DNA of 64,000 bases from Enterobacter sp. 638 (GTDB lineage Bacteria; Pseudomonadota; Gammaproteobacteria; Enterobacterales; Enterobacteriaceae): contig NC_009436.1 of assembly GCF_000016325.1 (NCBI RefSeq), positions 3,410,001-3,474,000 on the forward strand, given 5' to 3'. A program made the position numbers and the translations under genes. This document shows, one piece after another, positions 34,792 to 43,974 of the stretch. The first letter of the stretch is position 1. Every line of letters starts with the position of its first letter. The notes beneath the pieces are model-generated. The model saw nothing but the letters and a program-made list of their open reading frames with translations, made no database searches and was not told the DNA's origin.

Positions 34792-35964
34792 ATGAGCGCA
34801 AATGCGGAGAATATTCCCCCGCAGCAACCAGCTAACAAGAAAGGCAAACGTAAGAGTGCCCTTCTGCTGCTGACCTTGCTCTTTATTATTATTGCTGTGG
34901 CATATGGTATCTATTGGTTTTTAGTTCTGCGTCATATTCAGGAAACGGATGATGCATACGTGGCAGGGAACCAGGTTCAGATTATGGCCCAGGTGTCGGG
35001 CAGCGTGACGAAAGTCTGGGCTGACAATACCGACTTTGTGCAAAAAGGGGATGTGCTGGTTACGCTCGATCCGACCGATGCTCAACAGGCGTTTGAAAAA
35101 GCGCAGACTGAGCTGGCCTCCAGCGTGCGTCAAACACGTCAGTCGATGATTAACAGCAAGCAATTGCAGGCCAGCATCGACGTACAGAAAACCGCGCTGG
35201 CGCAGGCGCAAAGCGATTTGAACCGTCGCGTACCGCTTGGCACGGCGAACCTGATTGGTCGCGAAGAGCTGCAGCACGCGCGTGATGCCGTGGCCAGTGC
35301 ACAGGCACAGCTTGACGTGGCAATCCAACAGTATAACGCGAATCAGGCGATGATTCTGGGCACCAACCTGGAAGACCAACCTGCGGTGAAACAGGCTGCG
35401 ACAGAAGTGCGCAACGCCTGGCTTGCCTTGCAACGTACCAAAATTGTCAGCCCGATGACCGGCTACGTCTCACGACGTTCCGTGCAGCCTGGCGCGCAGA
35501 TTAGCCCGACTACGCCGCTGATGGCGGTGGTTCCGGCTAATAATCTGTGGGTAGATGCAAACTTTAAAGAGACGCAGCTCGCGCATATGCGTATCGGCCA
35601 GACGGCGACTATCGTCAGTGATATTTACGGCGATGACGTGGAATACACCGGGAAAGTGGTCGGTCTGGATATGGGTACCGGGAGTGCGTTCTCTCTGCTG
35701 CCTGCGCAAAATGCGACCGGCAACTGGATTAAAGTAGTCCAGCGTTTACCGGTGCGTATCGAACTGGATCAAAAACAGCTGACGGATCATCCGCTGCGTA
35801 TCGGGTTGTCCACGCTGGTGACCGTAGATACCACCAATCGTGACGGCCAAATGCTGGCGAACCAGGTGCGTACTAATCCGGCTTACGAAAGTAATGCCCG
35901 TGAAATCAGCCTTGATCCCGTCAATAAGCTGATCGATGACATCGTGAAAGCGAACGCCGGTTAA
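34792..35964 (+). CDS. emrA: Multidrug efflux adaptor EmrA
   Basis: A 390-residue membrane-fusion protein. It has a cytoplasmic N-terminus, one span (residues about 25-45), a lipoyl half-motif ETDDAYVAGNQVQIMAQVSG, a coiled-coil hairpin of Gln/Ala-rich helices (residues 90-200), and the second lipoyl half (VSPMTGYVSRRSVQPGAQI). ATG 34792 gives the E. coli length. With EmrB and TolC it exports hydrophobic drugs and uncouplers. Confidence 0.96.
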   Translation: MSANAENIPPQQPANKKGKRKSALLLLTLLFIIIAVAYGIYWFLVLRHIQETDDAYVAGNQVQIMAQVSGSVTKVWADNTDFVQKGDVLVTLDPTDAQQAFEKAQTELASSVRQTRQSMINSKQLQASIDVQKTALAQAQSDLNRRVPLGTANLIGREELQHARDAVASAQAQLDVAIQQYNANQAMILGTNLEDQPAVKQAATEVRNAWLALQRTKIVSPMTGYVSRRSVQPGAQISPTTPLMAVVPANNLWVDANFKETQLAHMRIGQTATIVSDIYGDDVEYTGKVVGLDMGTGSAFSLLPAQNATGNWIKVVQRLPVRIELDQKQLTDHPLRIGLSTLVTVDTTNRDGQMLANQVRTNPAYESNAREISLDPVNKLIDDIVKANAG

Positions 35965-35980
35965 TCCGAAGGTGAGCGTT

Positions 35981-37528
35981 ATGCAACAGCAAAAACCGCA
36001 AAAACCGTTGGAAGGCGCGCCACTGGTCATCATGACCATCGCGCTGTCGCTGGCGACTTTCATGCAGGTGCTGGACTCCACCATCGCAAACGTGGCGATC
36101 CCAACCATCGCCGGTAACCTTGGCTCGTCACTGAGCCAGGGGACCTGGGTGATCACCTCGTTCGGGGTCGCGAATGCGATCTCGATTCCTATCACGGGCT
36201 GGCTGGCAAAACGCGTTGGCGAAGTGAAATTGTTCATGTGGTCGACGGTATTGTTCGTCCTCGCCTCATGGGCGTGTGGGATGTCCAACAGCCTGACGAT
36301 GCTGATCTTCTTCCGCGTCATTCAAGGGATTGTAGCGGGGCCGTTGATTCCGCTGTCGCAAAGTTTGCTGCTGAACAACTATCCCCCCGCCAAACGCTCT
36401 ATCGCGCTGGCGCTGTGGTCGATGACGGTTATCGTCGCGCCGATTTGCGGACCGATTCTCGGTGGATTTATCAGTGATAACTATCACTGGGGCTGGATCT
36501 TCTTTATCAACGTGCCGATTGGCGCGGTCGTCGTGCTGCTCACGCTGCAAACGCTGCGCGGTCGCGAGACGAAGACTGAGCAGCGACGCATTGACGGCGT
36601 GGGGCTGGCACTGCTGGTGCTGGGCATCGGTAGCCTGCAGATCATGCTCGACCGCGGTAAAGAGCTGGACTGGTTTGCCTCGCAAGAGATTATCGTGTTG
36701 ACCGTCGTGGCGGTGGTCGCGATAAGCTTCCTGATTGTCTGGGAGCTGACGGACGATAACCCGATAGTCGATTTGTCGTTGTTTAAGTCGCGAAACTTTA
36801 CCATCGGCTGCCTGTGTATCAGTCTCGCCTATATGCTCTACTTCGGCGCGATTGTGCTGCTTCCGCAGCTATTGCAGGAGGTATACGGCTATACGGCAAC
36901 CTGGGCGGGTCTGGCGTCTGCGCCGGTGGGGTTGATTCCGGTCCTGCTGTCGCCGATTATCGGTCGTTTCGCGCATAAACTCGACATGCGCAGGCTGGTG
37001 ACGTTCAGCTTTATTATGTATGCCGTCTGTTTCTACTGGCGTGCCTACACGTTCGAACCGGGAATGGACTTTGGCGCGTCCGCGTGGCCGCAGTTTATTC
37101 AGGGCTTTGCCGTGGCGTGCTTCTTTATGCCACTGACCACCATTACGCTGTCCGGCTTGCCGCCTGAGCGTATGGCGGCGGCCTCGAGTTTGTCGAACTT
37201 TACCCGAACGCTGGCAGGCTCAATCGGGACGTCGATTACCACCACCTTGTGGACCAGCCGGGAATCGTTGCACCACGCCCAGCTGACGGAATCGGTTAAC
37301 GTCTACAACCCGAACGCGCAGCAGATGTACAGCCAGCTCGAAGGAATGGGCATGACGCAGCAGCAGGCGTCCGGCTGGATCGCCCAGCAGATAACCAATC
37401 AGGGTCTGATTATCTCCGCGAACGAGATTTTCTGGATTTCGGCGGGGATATTTATCCTGCTCCTGAGCTTGATATGGTTTGCTAAACCGCCATTCGGCGC
37501 GGGTGGCGGTGGAAGCGGTGCGCACTAA
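35981..37528 (+). CDS. emrB: Multidrug efflux transporter EmrB (DHA2 MFS)
   Basis: A 515-residue, 14-span MFS antiporter. It has motif C (WSMTVIVAPICGPILGG near residue 145), a DSTIANVAIPTI segment in span 1, and the Gly-rich tail GAGGGGSGAH. It is the inner-membrane pump of EmrAB-TolC. I start at ATG 35981 (MQQQKP, as in E. coli) after AAGGTGAG; the GTG three codons upstream is part of the leader. It ends the emrRAB unit. Confidence 0.95.
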   Translation: MQQQKPQKPLEGAPLVIMTIALSLATFMQVLDSTIANVAIPTIAGNLGSSLSQGTWVITSFGVANAISIPITGWLAKRVGEVKLFMWSTVLFVLASWACGMSNSLTMLIFFRVIQGIVAGPLIPLSQSLLLNNYPPAKRSIALALWSMTVIVAPICGPILGGFISDNYHWGWIFFINVPIGAVVVLLTLQTLRGRETKTEQRRIDGVGLALLVLGIGSLQIMLDRGKELDWFASQEIIVLTVVAVVAISFLIVWELTDDNPIVDLSLFKSRNFTIGCLCISLAYMLYFGAIVLLPQLLQEVYGYTATWAGLASAPVGLIPVLLSPIIGRFAHKLDMRRLVTFSFIMYAVCFYWRAYTFEPGMDFGASAWPQFIQGFAVACFFMPLTTITLSGLPPERMAAASSLSNFTRTLAGSIGTSITTTLWTSRESLHHAQLTESVNVYNPNAQQMYSQLEGMGMTQQQASGWIAQQITNQGLIISANEIFWISAGIFILLLSLIWFAKPPFGAGGGGSGAH

Positions 37529-37590
37529 CCGGTTCCACCGACGAGAAAGTTGTCCGTTTCTCTATAGCATCTGTCTGTTCTGATAAAGCA

Positions 37591-37636
37591 GCGCTCCTGA
37601 AATCGCTTCACGATAGTGAAAAGACAACAGGAGCGC
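37591..37636 (+). promoter_or_regulatory. Ribosome-binding-site-sequestering leader hairpin of leuA2
   Basis: GCGCTCCTG (37591-37599) is perfectly complementary to CAGGAGCGC (37628-37636), which contains the AGGAG ribosome-binding site of the following gene. A small inner hairpin TTCAC-GATA-GTGAA (37607-37620) brings the arms together. If transcribed, this leader would hide the site from ribosomes until the stem is opened. It could alternatively be a protein operator. The regulator is unknown. Confidence 0.5.
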
Positions 37637-37639
37637 ATC

Positions 37640-39289
37640 ATGCTGAAACAACCCGCACAAAAATATCAGCCTTTCCCCGCCATCTCCCTGCCCGACCGTC
37701 GCTGGCCTGAGCAACGTATCACCCATGCCCCGCGCTGGCTTTCCACCGATTTGCGCGATGGCAATCAGGCCCTCGCCGAACCGATGGACAGCGCACGTAA
37801 ACTGCAATTCTGGGATTTACTCCTCGGCTGCGGTTTTAAAGAAATTGAAGTCGCGTTCCCATCCGCATCGCAAACTGACTTTCAGTTTGTTCGCCAGCTG
37901 ATTGACGAAAATCGCATTCCCGATGACGTCACGATTCAGGTCTTGACCCAGGCACGGGAGGATTTGATTCTTCGCACCTTTGAATCGCTGCGCGGTGCGA
38001 AAACGGCCACCGTTCACCTGTATAACGCCACCGCCCCGCTGTTCCGCCGCCTGGTTTTTGGCATGGATAAAGACCAGATTATTGCGCTGGCAACCCGTTC
38101 CACGCGCTTGATCCGACAGCTCTGCGAAGAGAATCCGCAAACGCGCTGGCAGTACGAGTATTCCCCGGAAACGTTCTGCTTTACCGAGCCAGAGTTTGCG
38201 CTGGAAATTTGTGAGGCCGTGGCCGACATCTGGCAGCCGTGCGCCGAGCGCCCGATGATTATCAACCTGCCCGCGACCGTTGAAGTGAACACGCCGAATG
38301 TGTATGCCGATCAGATTGAATATTTCTGCCGCCACTTTAGCCGTCGCAGCGAGGTGTGTATTAGCGTGCACCCGCATAACGATCGCGGTACGGGCGTGGC
38401 CTGTGCCGAACTGGCGGTGATGGCCGGTGCGGATCGCGTGGAGGGCTGTCTGTTTGGCAACGGCGAGCGTACGGGCAACGTCTGTCTGGTGACGCTGGCG
38501 ATGAATTTGTACTCCCAGGGCGTCAGCCCGGATCTGGATTTCAGCGATATGAATCAGGTCGTGGAGGTGGTGGAAAGCTGTAATCAGCTCCCGGTGCATC
38601 CACGTCATCCGTGGGCGGGGCGTTTGGCATATACCGCATTTTCAGGTTCGCATCAGGATGCGATTAAAAAAGGCTTCGATGCGCGTCAGCCGGACGATCG
38701 CTGGGAGATGCCCTATCTGCCTGTCGATCCACAGGATATTGGCTGTTCCTACGAAGCGGTGATCCGCGTGAACAGCCAGTCAGGAAAAAGCGGCAGCGCG
38801 TGGCTGATTGAGCAGAATCACGGCCTGAAATTGCCGCGTGCGCTGCAGCAAGATTTTAGCCAGCATGTGCAGCAGGAGGCCGACAGCCAGGGGAAAGAGA
38901 TGACGCAAAACGCGCTCTGGCAGCTTTTCCGCAGCCGTTACGGGCTGGTGCCTACCGGGCACTTTATCCTTCAAACGTATCGCAGTGAGAGTCAGCAGGA
39001 CGGACAGTTGCGCCTGGCCGCTACGGTGGTCACCGGGGGTGGGACACGCCAGCTTGAGGGCCACGGAAACGGTTTACTGTCGGCCGCTGCCAATGGCATC
39101 AGCCGCTGGCTGGATAAGCCGTTTGTGATAAAAGATTATCACGAGCATTCACTGGGGGAGCGCAGCGACAGCCGCTCAGTGGCGTACATTCGCTGTCTTT
39201 TCCAGGATGGTACCAGTCGATGGGGCGTGGGGATTGATAGCGACGTGGCGCGCGCGTCAATTCAGGCGCTGTTTAACGCCGTCGGTTAG
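37640..39289 (+). CDS. 2-isopropylmalate synthase, type 2 (LeuA2)
   Basis: A 549-residue HMGL-like TIM-barrel enzyme that condenses acetyl-CoA with 2-oxoisovalerate or a related 2-oxoacid. It has WLSTDLRDGNQALAEPM near residue 34, metal/substrate motif HPHNDRGTG near residue 245 and GNGERTGNVCLVTLAMN near residue 280. The C-terminal leucine-regulatory LeuA_dimer domain starts at about residue 430. The pattern is that of the yeast/actinobacterial type, not of the enterobacterial leuABCD enzyme, so it is probably a second, accessory synthase. It lies between emrB and luxS, where E. coli has nothing. It overlaps the convergent AraC gene by 4 bp. Confidence 0.85.
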   Translation: MLKQPAQKYQPFPAISLPDRRWPEQRITHAPRWLSTDLRDGNQALAEPMDSARKLQFWDLLLGCGFKEIEVAFPSASQTDFQFVRQLIDENRIPDDVTIQVLTQAREDLILRTFESLRGAKTATVHLYNATAPLFRRLVFGMDKDQIIALATRSTRLIRQLCEENPQTRWQYEYSPETFCFTEPEFALEICEAVADIWQPCAERPMIINLPATVEVNTPNVYADQIEYFCRHFSRRSEVCISVHPHNDRGTGVACAELAVMAGADRVEGCLFGNGERTGNVCLVTLAMNLYSQGVSPDLDFSDMNQVVEVVESCNQLPVHPRHPWAGRLAYTAFSGSHQDAIKKGFDARQPDDRWEMPYLPVDPQDIGCSYEAVIRVNSQSGKSGSAWLIEQNHGLKLPRALQQDFSQHVQQEADSQGKEMTQNALWQLFRSRYGLVPTGHFILQTYRSESQQDGQLRLAATVVTGGGTRQLEGHGNGLLSAAANGISRWLDKPFVIKDYHEHSLGERSDSRSVAYIRCLFQDGTSRWGVGIDSDVARASIQALFNAVG

Positions 39290-40050
39290 ACGTCTTTGAA
39301 ATAATCGCTGGGAGAAATGCCCATCACCCGGCGAAACATCGCCGTGAAAGCGCTGTGGCTGCCGTAACCTAAGTCCAGCGCAACGCGTAATACCGGCTGG
39401 CCTTGCGCCAGGCGCAGCAGGGCTTCAACCAGACGCGCTCTTCTCGTCCACTCCCCGTAGCTTAACCCGGTTTGTTGCTGAAAATGACGGTTAAGGGTGC
39501 GTTCACTCATGCTCGTCAGGCTCGCGGCCTGCGCGCTGCTCCAGGCTAAGCCGGGGTCCTGTCGGATCTGCTGACAGAGCTGGTGCAGTGGCTCGCTTTG
39601 CGGTTCAGGGAGATGAAACGGCAGGACAGGCATGGTGCGGATTTCATCCAGAATCAGTTCGTAGACCCGCTCATCGCGGCTACCGGGAGAATAAGATTCA
39701 GGGAGATCGAGCGAGGCGACAATTAGCTCGCGCAGTAACGGCGAGATCTGCACGATCTGGCAGGACGCCGGCAGATCGGCGCGGGCAAGCGGATCGATAA
39801 ACAGCGTGCGCGCCGCCACGTTGCCGGTGATGCGAATCGCATGCTGCGTGCCTGCGGGCAACCAGACGCCACGGCCAGGCGGAACAACCCAACATCCTGC
39901 AACCGTATCAACGCGAACGACCCCGCTCAGGCTATGCAGTAGCTGGGCGCAATCGTGCTGATGGTACGGCTCGCTATCACCATGACGATAATCATGAGCG
40001 TAAGGAACCAAAGGGCGTTGGGTAAACGAGAAGGTTGTGGTGGTGGTCAT
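39286..40050 (-). CDS. AraC-family regulator with cupin N-terminus
   Basis: A 254-residue regulator. Its cupin-like N-terminal domain (residues 10-120; YHQHDCAQLLHSLSG, PPGRGVWLPAGTQHAI) is followed by a tandem helix-turn-helix domain (from about residue 160; MSERTLNRHFQQQTGLSYGE, DLGYGSHSAFTAMFRRVMG). The architecture matches the NimR/YeaM subgroup. It is convergent with the LeuA2 gene, so control of that gene is possible but not shown by a shared promoter. The effector is unknown. Confidence 0.85.
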   Translation of the reverse strand: MTTTTTFSFTQRPLVPYAHDYRHGDSEPYHQHDCAQLLHSLSGVVRVDTVAGCWVVPPGRGVWLPAGTQHAIRITGNVAARTLFIDPLARADLPASCQIVQISPLLRELIVASLDLPESYSPGSRDERVYELILDEIRTMPVLPFHLPEPQSEPLHQLCQQIRQDPGLAWSSAQAASLTSMSERTLNRHFQQQTGLSYGEWTRRARLVEALLRLAQGQPVLRVALDLGYGSHSAFTAMFRRVMGISPSDYFKDV

Positions 40051-40091
40051 GGGTTAGGCTTCCCTCTCCCTGAGGAGAGGGGAATGGCGCA

Positions 40092-40607
40092 CTAAATGTG
40101 CAGCTCTTTCAGCGTTTCTTTCGGCAGCGCCAGCTCTTCGTTACTGTTCACGCGAACATCACGATCGAGAATATGACGAGCGATCTCCTGCGCTTCTTCC
40201 AGAGAGTGCATGTGATACGTACCGCACTGGTAGACGTTCAGCTCTGGGATCTGGTTCTGCTCTTTAACTTTCAGCACGTCGGCCATCGCCGCTTTCCAGG
40301 CATCCGCTACGCGCGTTTCTTCAGGTGTACCAATCAGGCTCATGTAGAAACCGGTACGGCAGCCCATCGGAGAGATGTCGATGATTTCTACACCGTTACC
40401 GTTCAGGTGATCGCGCATGAAGCCTGCGAACAGATGCTCCAGCGTGTGAATGCCTTTTTCTGGCATCACTTCTTTATTTGGCACGCAAAAACGCAGGTCA
40501 AACACGGTGATCGCGTCGCCGCTCGGGGTATGCATGGTTTTTGCCACACGTACAGCAGGGGCTTCCATACGGGTATGGTCGACTGTGAAGCTATCTAATA
40601 ACGGCAT
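40092..40607 (-). CDS. luxS: S-ribosylhomocysteine lyase LuxS
   Basis: A 171-residue metalloenzyme that cleaves S-ribosylhomocysteine to homocysteine and DPD, the AI-2 precursor. The metal motif [12 protein letters not shown] (HxxEH, residues 53-64) and the distal Cys in [10 protein letters not shown] are present. It starts at ATG 40607 after GGAGGTGA. The genes luxS, micA and gshA keep the E. coli arrangement. Confidence 0.97.
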   Translation of the reverse strand: MPLLDSFTVDHTRMEAPAVRVAKTMHTPSGDAITVFDLRFCVPNKEVMPEKGIHTLEHLFAGFMRDHLNGNGVEIIDISPMGCRTGFYMSLIGTPEETRVADAWKAAMADVLKVKEQNQIPELNVYQCGTYHMHSLEEAQEIARHILDRDVRVNSNEELALPKETLKELHI

Positions 40608-40644
40608 ACGTCACCTCCGATAGTGATTATTTTTAAAATAAAAT

Positions 40645-40671
40645 GAACTCTTTGCTCAACCGCGCGTCTGA
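40645..40671 (+). promoter_or_regulatory. Sigma-E promoter of micA
   Basis: -35 GAACTC (40645-40650) and -10 TCTGA (40667-40671) are separated by 16 bp, ending 7 bp before the micA start. This fits the sigma-E consensus (GAACTT-N16-TCTGA) and the known control of micA in E. coli. Confidence 0.75.
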
Positions 40672-40677
40672 CTCTAT

Positions 40678-40753
40678 GAAAGACGCGCATTTGTTATCAT
40701 CATCCCTGATTTCAGAGATGTTATTTTGGCCACAGCGATGTGGCCATTTTCTT
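40678..40753 (+). ncRNA. micA: Small regulatory RNA MicA
   Basis: The sequence is nearly the same as E. coli MicA. The 5' end GAAAGACGCGCATTTGTTAT carries the ompA/ompX-pairing seed, followed by hairpin ATCCCTGA-TTTC-AGAGAT and the terminator GGCCAC-AGCGAT-GTGGCC with ATTTTCTTTT. MicA is a sigma-E-dependent, Hfq-binding repressor of outer-membrane-protein mRNAs. Position between luxS and gshA is conserved. The terminator's T-run is interrupted by one A and one C compared with E. coli. Confidence 0.92.
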
Positions 40754-40758
40754 TTCTG

Positions 40759-42303
40759 TCAGGCGTGTTTCGCCAAAAACGCTTCGAACGATTCAGTGTC
40801 CCCCGCTTCGACTTCACGCTGGCGCGCAATAGATGCCTCGCGTTCTGCAACGAAATCTTCTTCGCTCAATACTTCCAGCGGCTCTTGCTGCAACATGTCA
40901 CGGTACTGCGCAGCGAGCGTACGGCCTGTGCCACCAATGCCTTGATCAATCATAGAACGCAGAATGCGTGCCGAGAACGTCAGCTCAGGGTTATCAAAGC
41001 TCTCGACCAGTTGGTCGCACACTTTTTGATATTCCTCACCACCGTAAAGGCTGTCCATCGTCTGCGCGACGCGTTTGAGATCGCGGAACAGATCTTTACC
41101 CACTTTTGCCAGCGGGAACTGCGCCGTTTCACAACCAATGCCTAATGTCAGGCCAGGTTTGCGTCCTTCCAGGATCACGCGATTCCAGTTGGTACGCGTG
41201 CACAATAACTCGTCAGAACTCATTTCCGGCGCATCCGCCAGGACACACCAGACCATAAACAGATCGAGGAAACGGATCTGCTGCTCGTCAACGCCAATTG
41301 GCGAGAACGGGTTGATGTCCAGGGAACGGACTTCGATATACTCGATGCCGCCGCGCTCCAGCGCATCTGACGGTGCTTCGCCGCTGCGCGTGACGCGTTT
41401 CGGGCGAATCGGCGCATACAGCTCGTTTTCAATCTGCAAAACGTTGCTGTTAATTTGCAGGCGTTTACCGTCTTTTTCGAGCCCGATAGTTTCGTACTCT
41501 TCCGACGGGGTTTTGATCGCCCGCTTCAATCCTGCCACATACTCATGCAAATCGTTAAACGTAATACCGAGATTGCTTTGCGACTTATTGGTATAACCCA
41601 GATCGCTGAGGCGTAATGAGGTGGCGTACGGCAGATAGTACATGCCGCAGTCGGTCTTTTCGAACGGCAGCGTGGTCGGTTTGCCCTGCAGGAAGGAGGA
41701 GCAAATCGCTGGCGAAGCACCGAACAGGTACGGGATCACCCAGCCGAAACGGTAGTAGTTACGAATCAAGCGGAAATAACCCGCTGAGATCGCTTCTTTA
41801 TCCGTTTCACCGCATTTTGCCTGCCAGAACGCCATCGGCAACGAGAAGTTGTAATGCACACCGGAGATGGTTTGCATCAACGCGCCATAGCGGTTTTTTA
41901 AGCCTTCACGGTACAGCGTTTTCAGTCGACCGATATTCGACGTGCCGTATTGCGCCAGCTCAATATCCTGACCCTGCTCAATGTAGCAAGGCATGCTGAG
42001 TGGCCACATGCGCTCATCACCCAGTTGACGGGCGGTGTAGCGGTGGACATCACGCATTAGCGTCAGCATATGATCGATATCACCATCAACCGGAGTGATG
42101 AATTCCAGCAGCGCTTCGGCAAAATCGGTCGTGATCCATTTATGTGTCAACGCAGAGCCTAACGACTCGGGGTGACCGGTTGTTGCTAAACTGCCATCCG
42201 CGTTTACGCGCAGTGTTTCGCGCTCAAGCCCGCGCTGTATACCCTTCAGGGCCTGAGGGTGCTTTTCCAGCCAGGCTAGCGCCTGTGATACGTCCGGGAT
42301 CAA
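40759..42303 (-). CDS. gshA: Glutamate-cysteine ligase GshA
   Basis: A 514-residue ligase, the first step of glutathione synthesis (Glu + Cys + ATP). It has [19 protein letters not shown] near residue 104, [12 protein letters not shown] near residue 153 and [12 protein letters not shown] near residue 67, as in proteobacterial GshA. The start codon is TTG at 42303 (read [12 protein letters not shown]), also used in E. coli. The protein is slightly shorter than the E. coli one (518), with a small deletion near residue 165 and a divergent C-terminus. Confidence 0.96.
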   Translation of the reverse strand: MIPDVSQALAWLEKHPQALKGIQRGLERETLRVNADGSLATTGHPESLGSALTHKWITTDFAEALLEFITPVDGDIDHMLTLMRDVHRYTARQLGDERMWPLSMPCYIEQGQDIELAQYGTSNIGRLKTLYREGLKNRYGALMQTISGVHYNFSLPMAFWQAKCGETDKEAISAGYFRLIRNYYRFGWVIPYLFGASPAICSSFLQGKPTTLPFEKTDCGMYYLPYATSLRLSDLGYTNKSQSNLGITFNDLHEYVAGLKRAIKTPSEEYETIGLEKDGKRLQINSNVLQIENELYAPIRPKRVTRSGEAPSDALERGGIEYIEVRSLDINPFSPIGVDEQQIRFLDLFMVWCVLADAPEMSSDELLCTRTNWNRVILEGRKPGLTLGIGCETAQFPLAKVGKDLFRDLKRVAQTMDSLYGGEEYQKVCDQLVESFDNPELTFSARILRSMIDQGIGGTGRTLAAQYRDMLQQEPLEVLSEEDFVAEREASIARQREVEAGDTESFEAFLAKHA

Positions 42304-42385
42304 ATTGACCTCCCGCCTGTCAATAATAGTTATCCAGCATAATTGTAATGGTTGACGATTGAAGGTCGTTTATTCATTCCACCAA

Positions 42386-42814
42386 TTAGTGCCACCACGT
42401 CATGCCCTGGAGTGTTGCCAGTGCCACAAGGACATAGCGCAACGCCTTACCAAGGCATAAAAAAAAGAGCACTGGCCCCCATGAGATGCGCATCCACCCT
42501 GCCAGCAGACACAGCAAATCCCCTATAACAGGCAACCAGCTTAATAAAAGCGTGGCAGCACCATAGCGTTTAAGCCAGCCTGCTGCCTTTTCCTGCCAGC
42601 GTGATTTTTCACGTAGCGGAAAGAAACGACCAAGAATAACGTTAGTCAGCCCTCCAAGGCTATTACCCATTGTTGCTATTAAGACCAACAACCCGGGCTG
42701 ACTTACGCCTGACAACAGCATAGCGACCAGCACAACCTCGGAGTTACCCGGTAAGAGTGTGGCACTTAAAAAACTGCTGGCAAATAACGAAGCAAGTGAC
42801 AGTAAGTCACTCAC
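42386..42814 (-). CDS. yqaA: SNARE-associated/DedA-like membrane protein YqaA
   Basis: A 142-residue inner-membrane protein. It has the SFLSATLLPGNSEVVL motif (residues 14-29), GNSLGGLTNVILGRFFP (residues 50-66) and the RYGAATLLLSWLPVIGD re-entrant loop typical of the DedA/VTT family. It is nearly the same length as E. coli YqaA. It overlaps yqaB by 4 bp. The function is unproven; DedA-type proteins flip lipids. Confidence 0.93.
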   Translation of the reverse strand: MSDLLSLASLFASSFLSATLLPGNSEVVLVAMLLSGVSQPGLLVLIATMGNSLGGLTNVILGRFFPLREKSRWQEKAAGWLKRYGAATLLLSWLPVIGDLLCLLAGWMRISWGPVLFFLCLGKALRYVLVALATLQGMTWWH

Positions 42815-43377
42815 AGTAAGCGAACATCCACAGCATCCATTCCGGCGGCACGCGCGGCCTGAATACCAAAGTCTGCATCTTCAAAAACCACACACCGAGA
42901 CGCGACAACACCCATTAACTCTGCACACAGCAGAAAAGTGTCCGGCGCGGGTTTGTGATTTTCGACATGATCGGCTGCGACCACTGCCGAAAAATAGTGA
43001 CGCAGTCCTAGATGATTGAGCAAGGCTTCGGCAACCGCGCTTTCACTGCCCGTCCCCACTGACATTGGGCGACGGCCATGCCACTCTTTGACAACGTCAA
43101 TCAGCGGAAGCGGACGAACTGTGTCCAAAAGCATCACTTTGACGGCGTCGGTTTTTTCGCGAGCGAGCAGGTATGGATCCAGATCGGCATGATTAAGTTC
43201 AATCACTGCCTGAGCGATACGCCAGGTTGGCGAGCCATTAAGCGACACCATTGCCTGTAAATCGAAACGCATTCCGTAACGACTCAGAACATCATCCCAC
43301 GCTTTACGATGAGTGGGTTCGGTGTCCAGGATAGTGCCATCCATATCGAAGATCAGACCGTCATACTGTGCGTACAT
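42811..43377 (-). CDS. yqaB: HAD phosphatase YqaB (fructose-1-phosphatase)
   Basis: A 188-residue HAD-family phosphatase. It has motif I FDMDGTILDTEP (residues 10-21), motif II GTGSES (near residue 110), motif III Lys in HKPAPDTF, and motif IV FEDADFGIQAA. E. coli YqaB acts on fructose-1-phosphate and 6-phosphogluconate. ATG 43377 (MYAQYDG) gives the E. coli length; an ATG five codons upstream is less likely. Confidence 0.93.
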   Translation of the reverse strand: MYAQYDGLIFDMDGTILDTEPTHRKAWDDVLSRYGMRFDLQAMVSLNGSPTWRIAQAVIELNHADLDPYLLAREKTDAVKVMLLDTVRPLPLIDVVKEWHGRRPMSVGTGSESAVAEALLNHLGLRHYFSAVVAADHVENHKPAPDTFLLCAELMGVVASRCVVFEDADFGIQAARAAGMDAVDVRLL

Positions 43378-43491
43378 CGTGCTCTCGCCCAACGATTAAC
43401 AAAGCGTTACTTTAACGTAAACAAGGATTTTTGTCGCTGACAGTGAGAGTGATAGCTGATGAAATAATTTAGGGGGGTGAACATTAGAGGA

Positions 43492-43620
43492 TGCATCCGG
43501 GAGGATGACTCGGGATTGCCTCGCCCTTCGGGCCGTTGCTGACGCAACGCTATCCTTCCTGGCGCTCGCGATAGACTCGCAGACCATGAACGAAGAGACT
43601 TGTTGTGAATTTGGAGAAGA
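43492..43620 (-). repeat. tRNA-Arg operon repeat R1, starting with a 3' tRNA remnant
   Basis: A 129-bp unit lying downstream (in transcription direction) of the last Arg tRNA. It contains a 15-nt copy of the tRNA 3' end (TGCATCCGGGAGGAT on the + strand) plus about 114 bp similar to R2 at 43978-44106. Shared blocks are ACTCGG, GCCTC(G/A)CCCTTC(G/T)GGCC, GCAACG(C/T)TATC(C/T)TTCC and ACTCGCGATA (or GCTCGCGATA). It is of the same kind as the repeats with tRNA 3' ends that give RtT RNA from tyrT in E. coli (inference). Confidence 0.7.
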
Positions 43621-43697
43621 TGGTGCATCCGGGAGGATTCGAACCTCCGACCGCTCGGTTCGTAGCCGAGTACTCTATCCAGCTGAGCTACGGATGC
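43621..43697 (-). tRNA. tRNA-Arg (anticodon ACG)
   Basis: 77 nt with encoded CCA. The acceptor is GCATCCG/CGGATGC, the anticodon loop CTACGAA has ACG (inosine-modified, reading CGU/C/A), and the T arm is GGTTCGAAT. It is the last of four identical copies, corresponding to the argQ/Z/Y/V cluster of E. coli. Confidence 0.97.
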
Positions 43698-43726
43698 ATC
43701 AGGGTACCGCGTTCAGAAATAATAAA

Positions 43727-43803
43727 TGGTGCATCCGGGAGGATTCGAACCTCCGACCGCTCGGTTCGTAGCCGAGTACTCTATCCAGCTGAGCTACGGA
43801 TGC
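43727..43803 (-). tRNA. tRNA-Arg (anticodon ACG)
   Basis: 77 nt including CCA, identical to the neighbouring copies. It is separated from them by spacers of 29 bp on each side, which share ATCAGGGTAC(C/T)GCGTTCAGAAATA, showing that tRNA and spacer were duplicated together. Confidence 0.97.
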
Positions 43804-43832
43804 ATCAGGGTACTGCGTTCAGAAATAGTAAA

Positions 43833-43909
43833 TGGTGCATCCGGGAGGATTCGAACCTCCGACCGCTCGGTTCGTAGCCGAGTACTCTATCCAGCTGAGC
43901 TACGGATGC
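43833..43909 (-). tRNA. tRNA-Arg (anticodon ACG)
   Basis: 77 nt including CCA, identical to the other copies, with anticodon ACG. On its 5' side lies a longer spacer containing repeat R2. Confidence 0.97.
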
Positions 43910-43974
43910 ATCGGGATTTACTATGGTACTGCTTGATACGTCACATCACTTCGAAAGCAATATGAAGTAATAGA

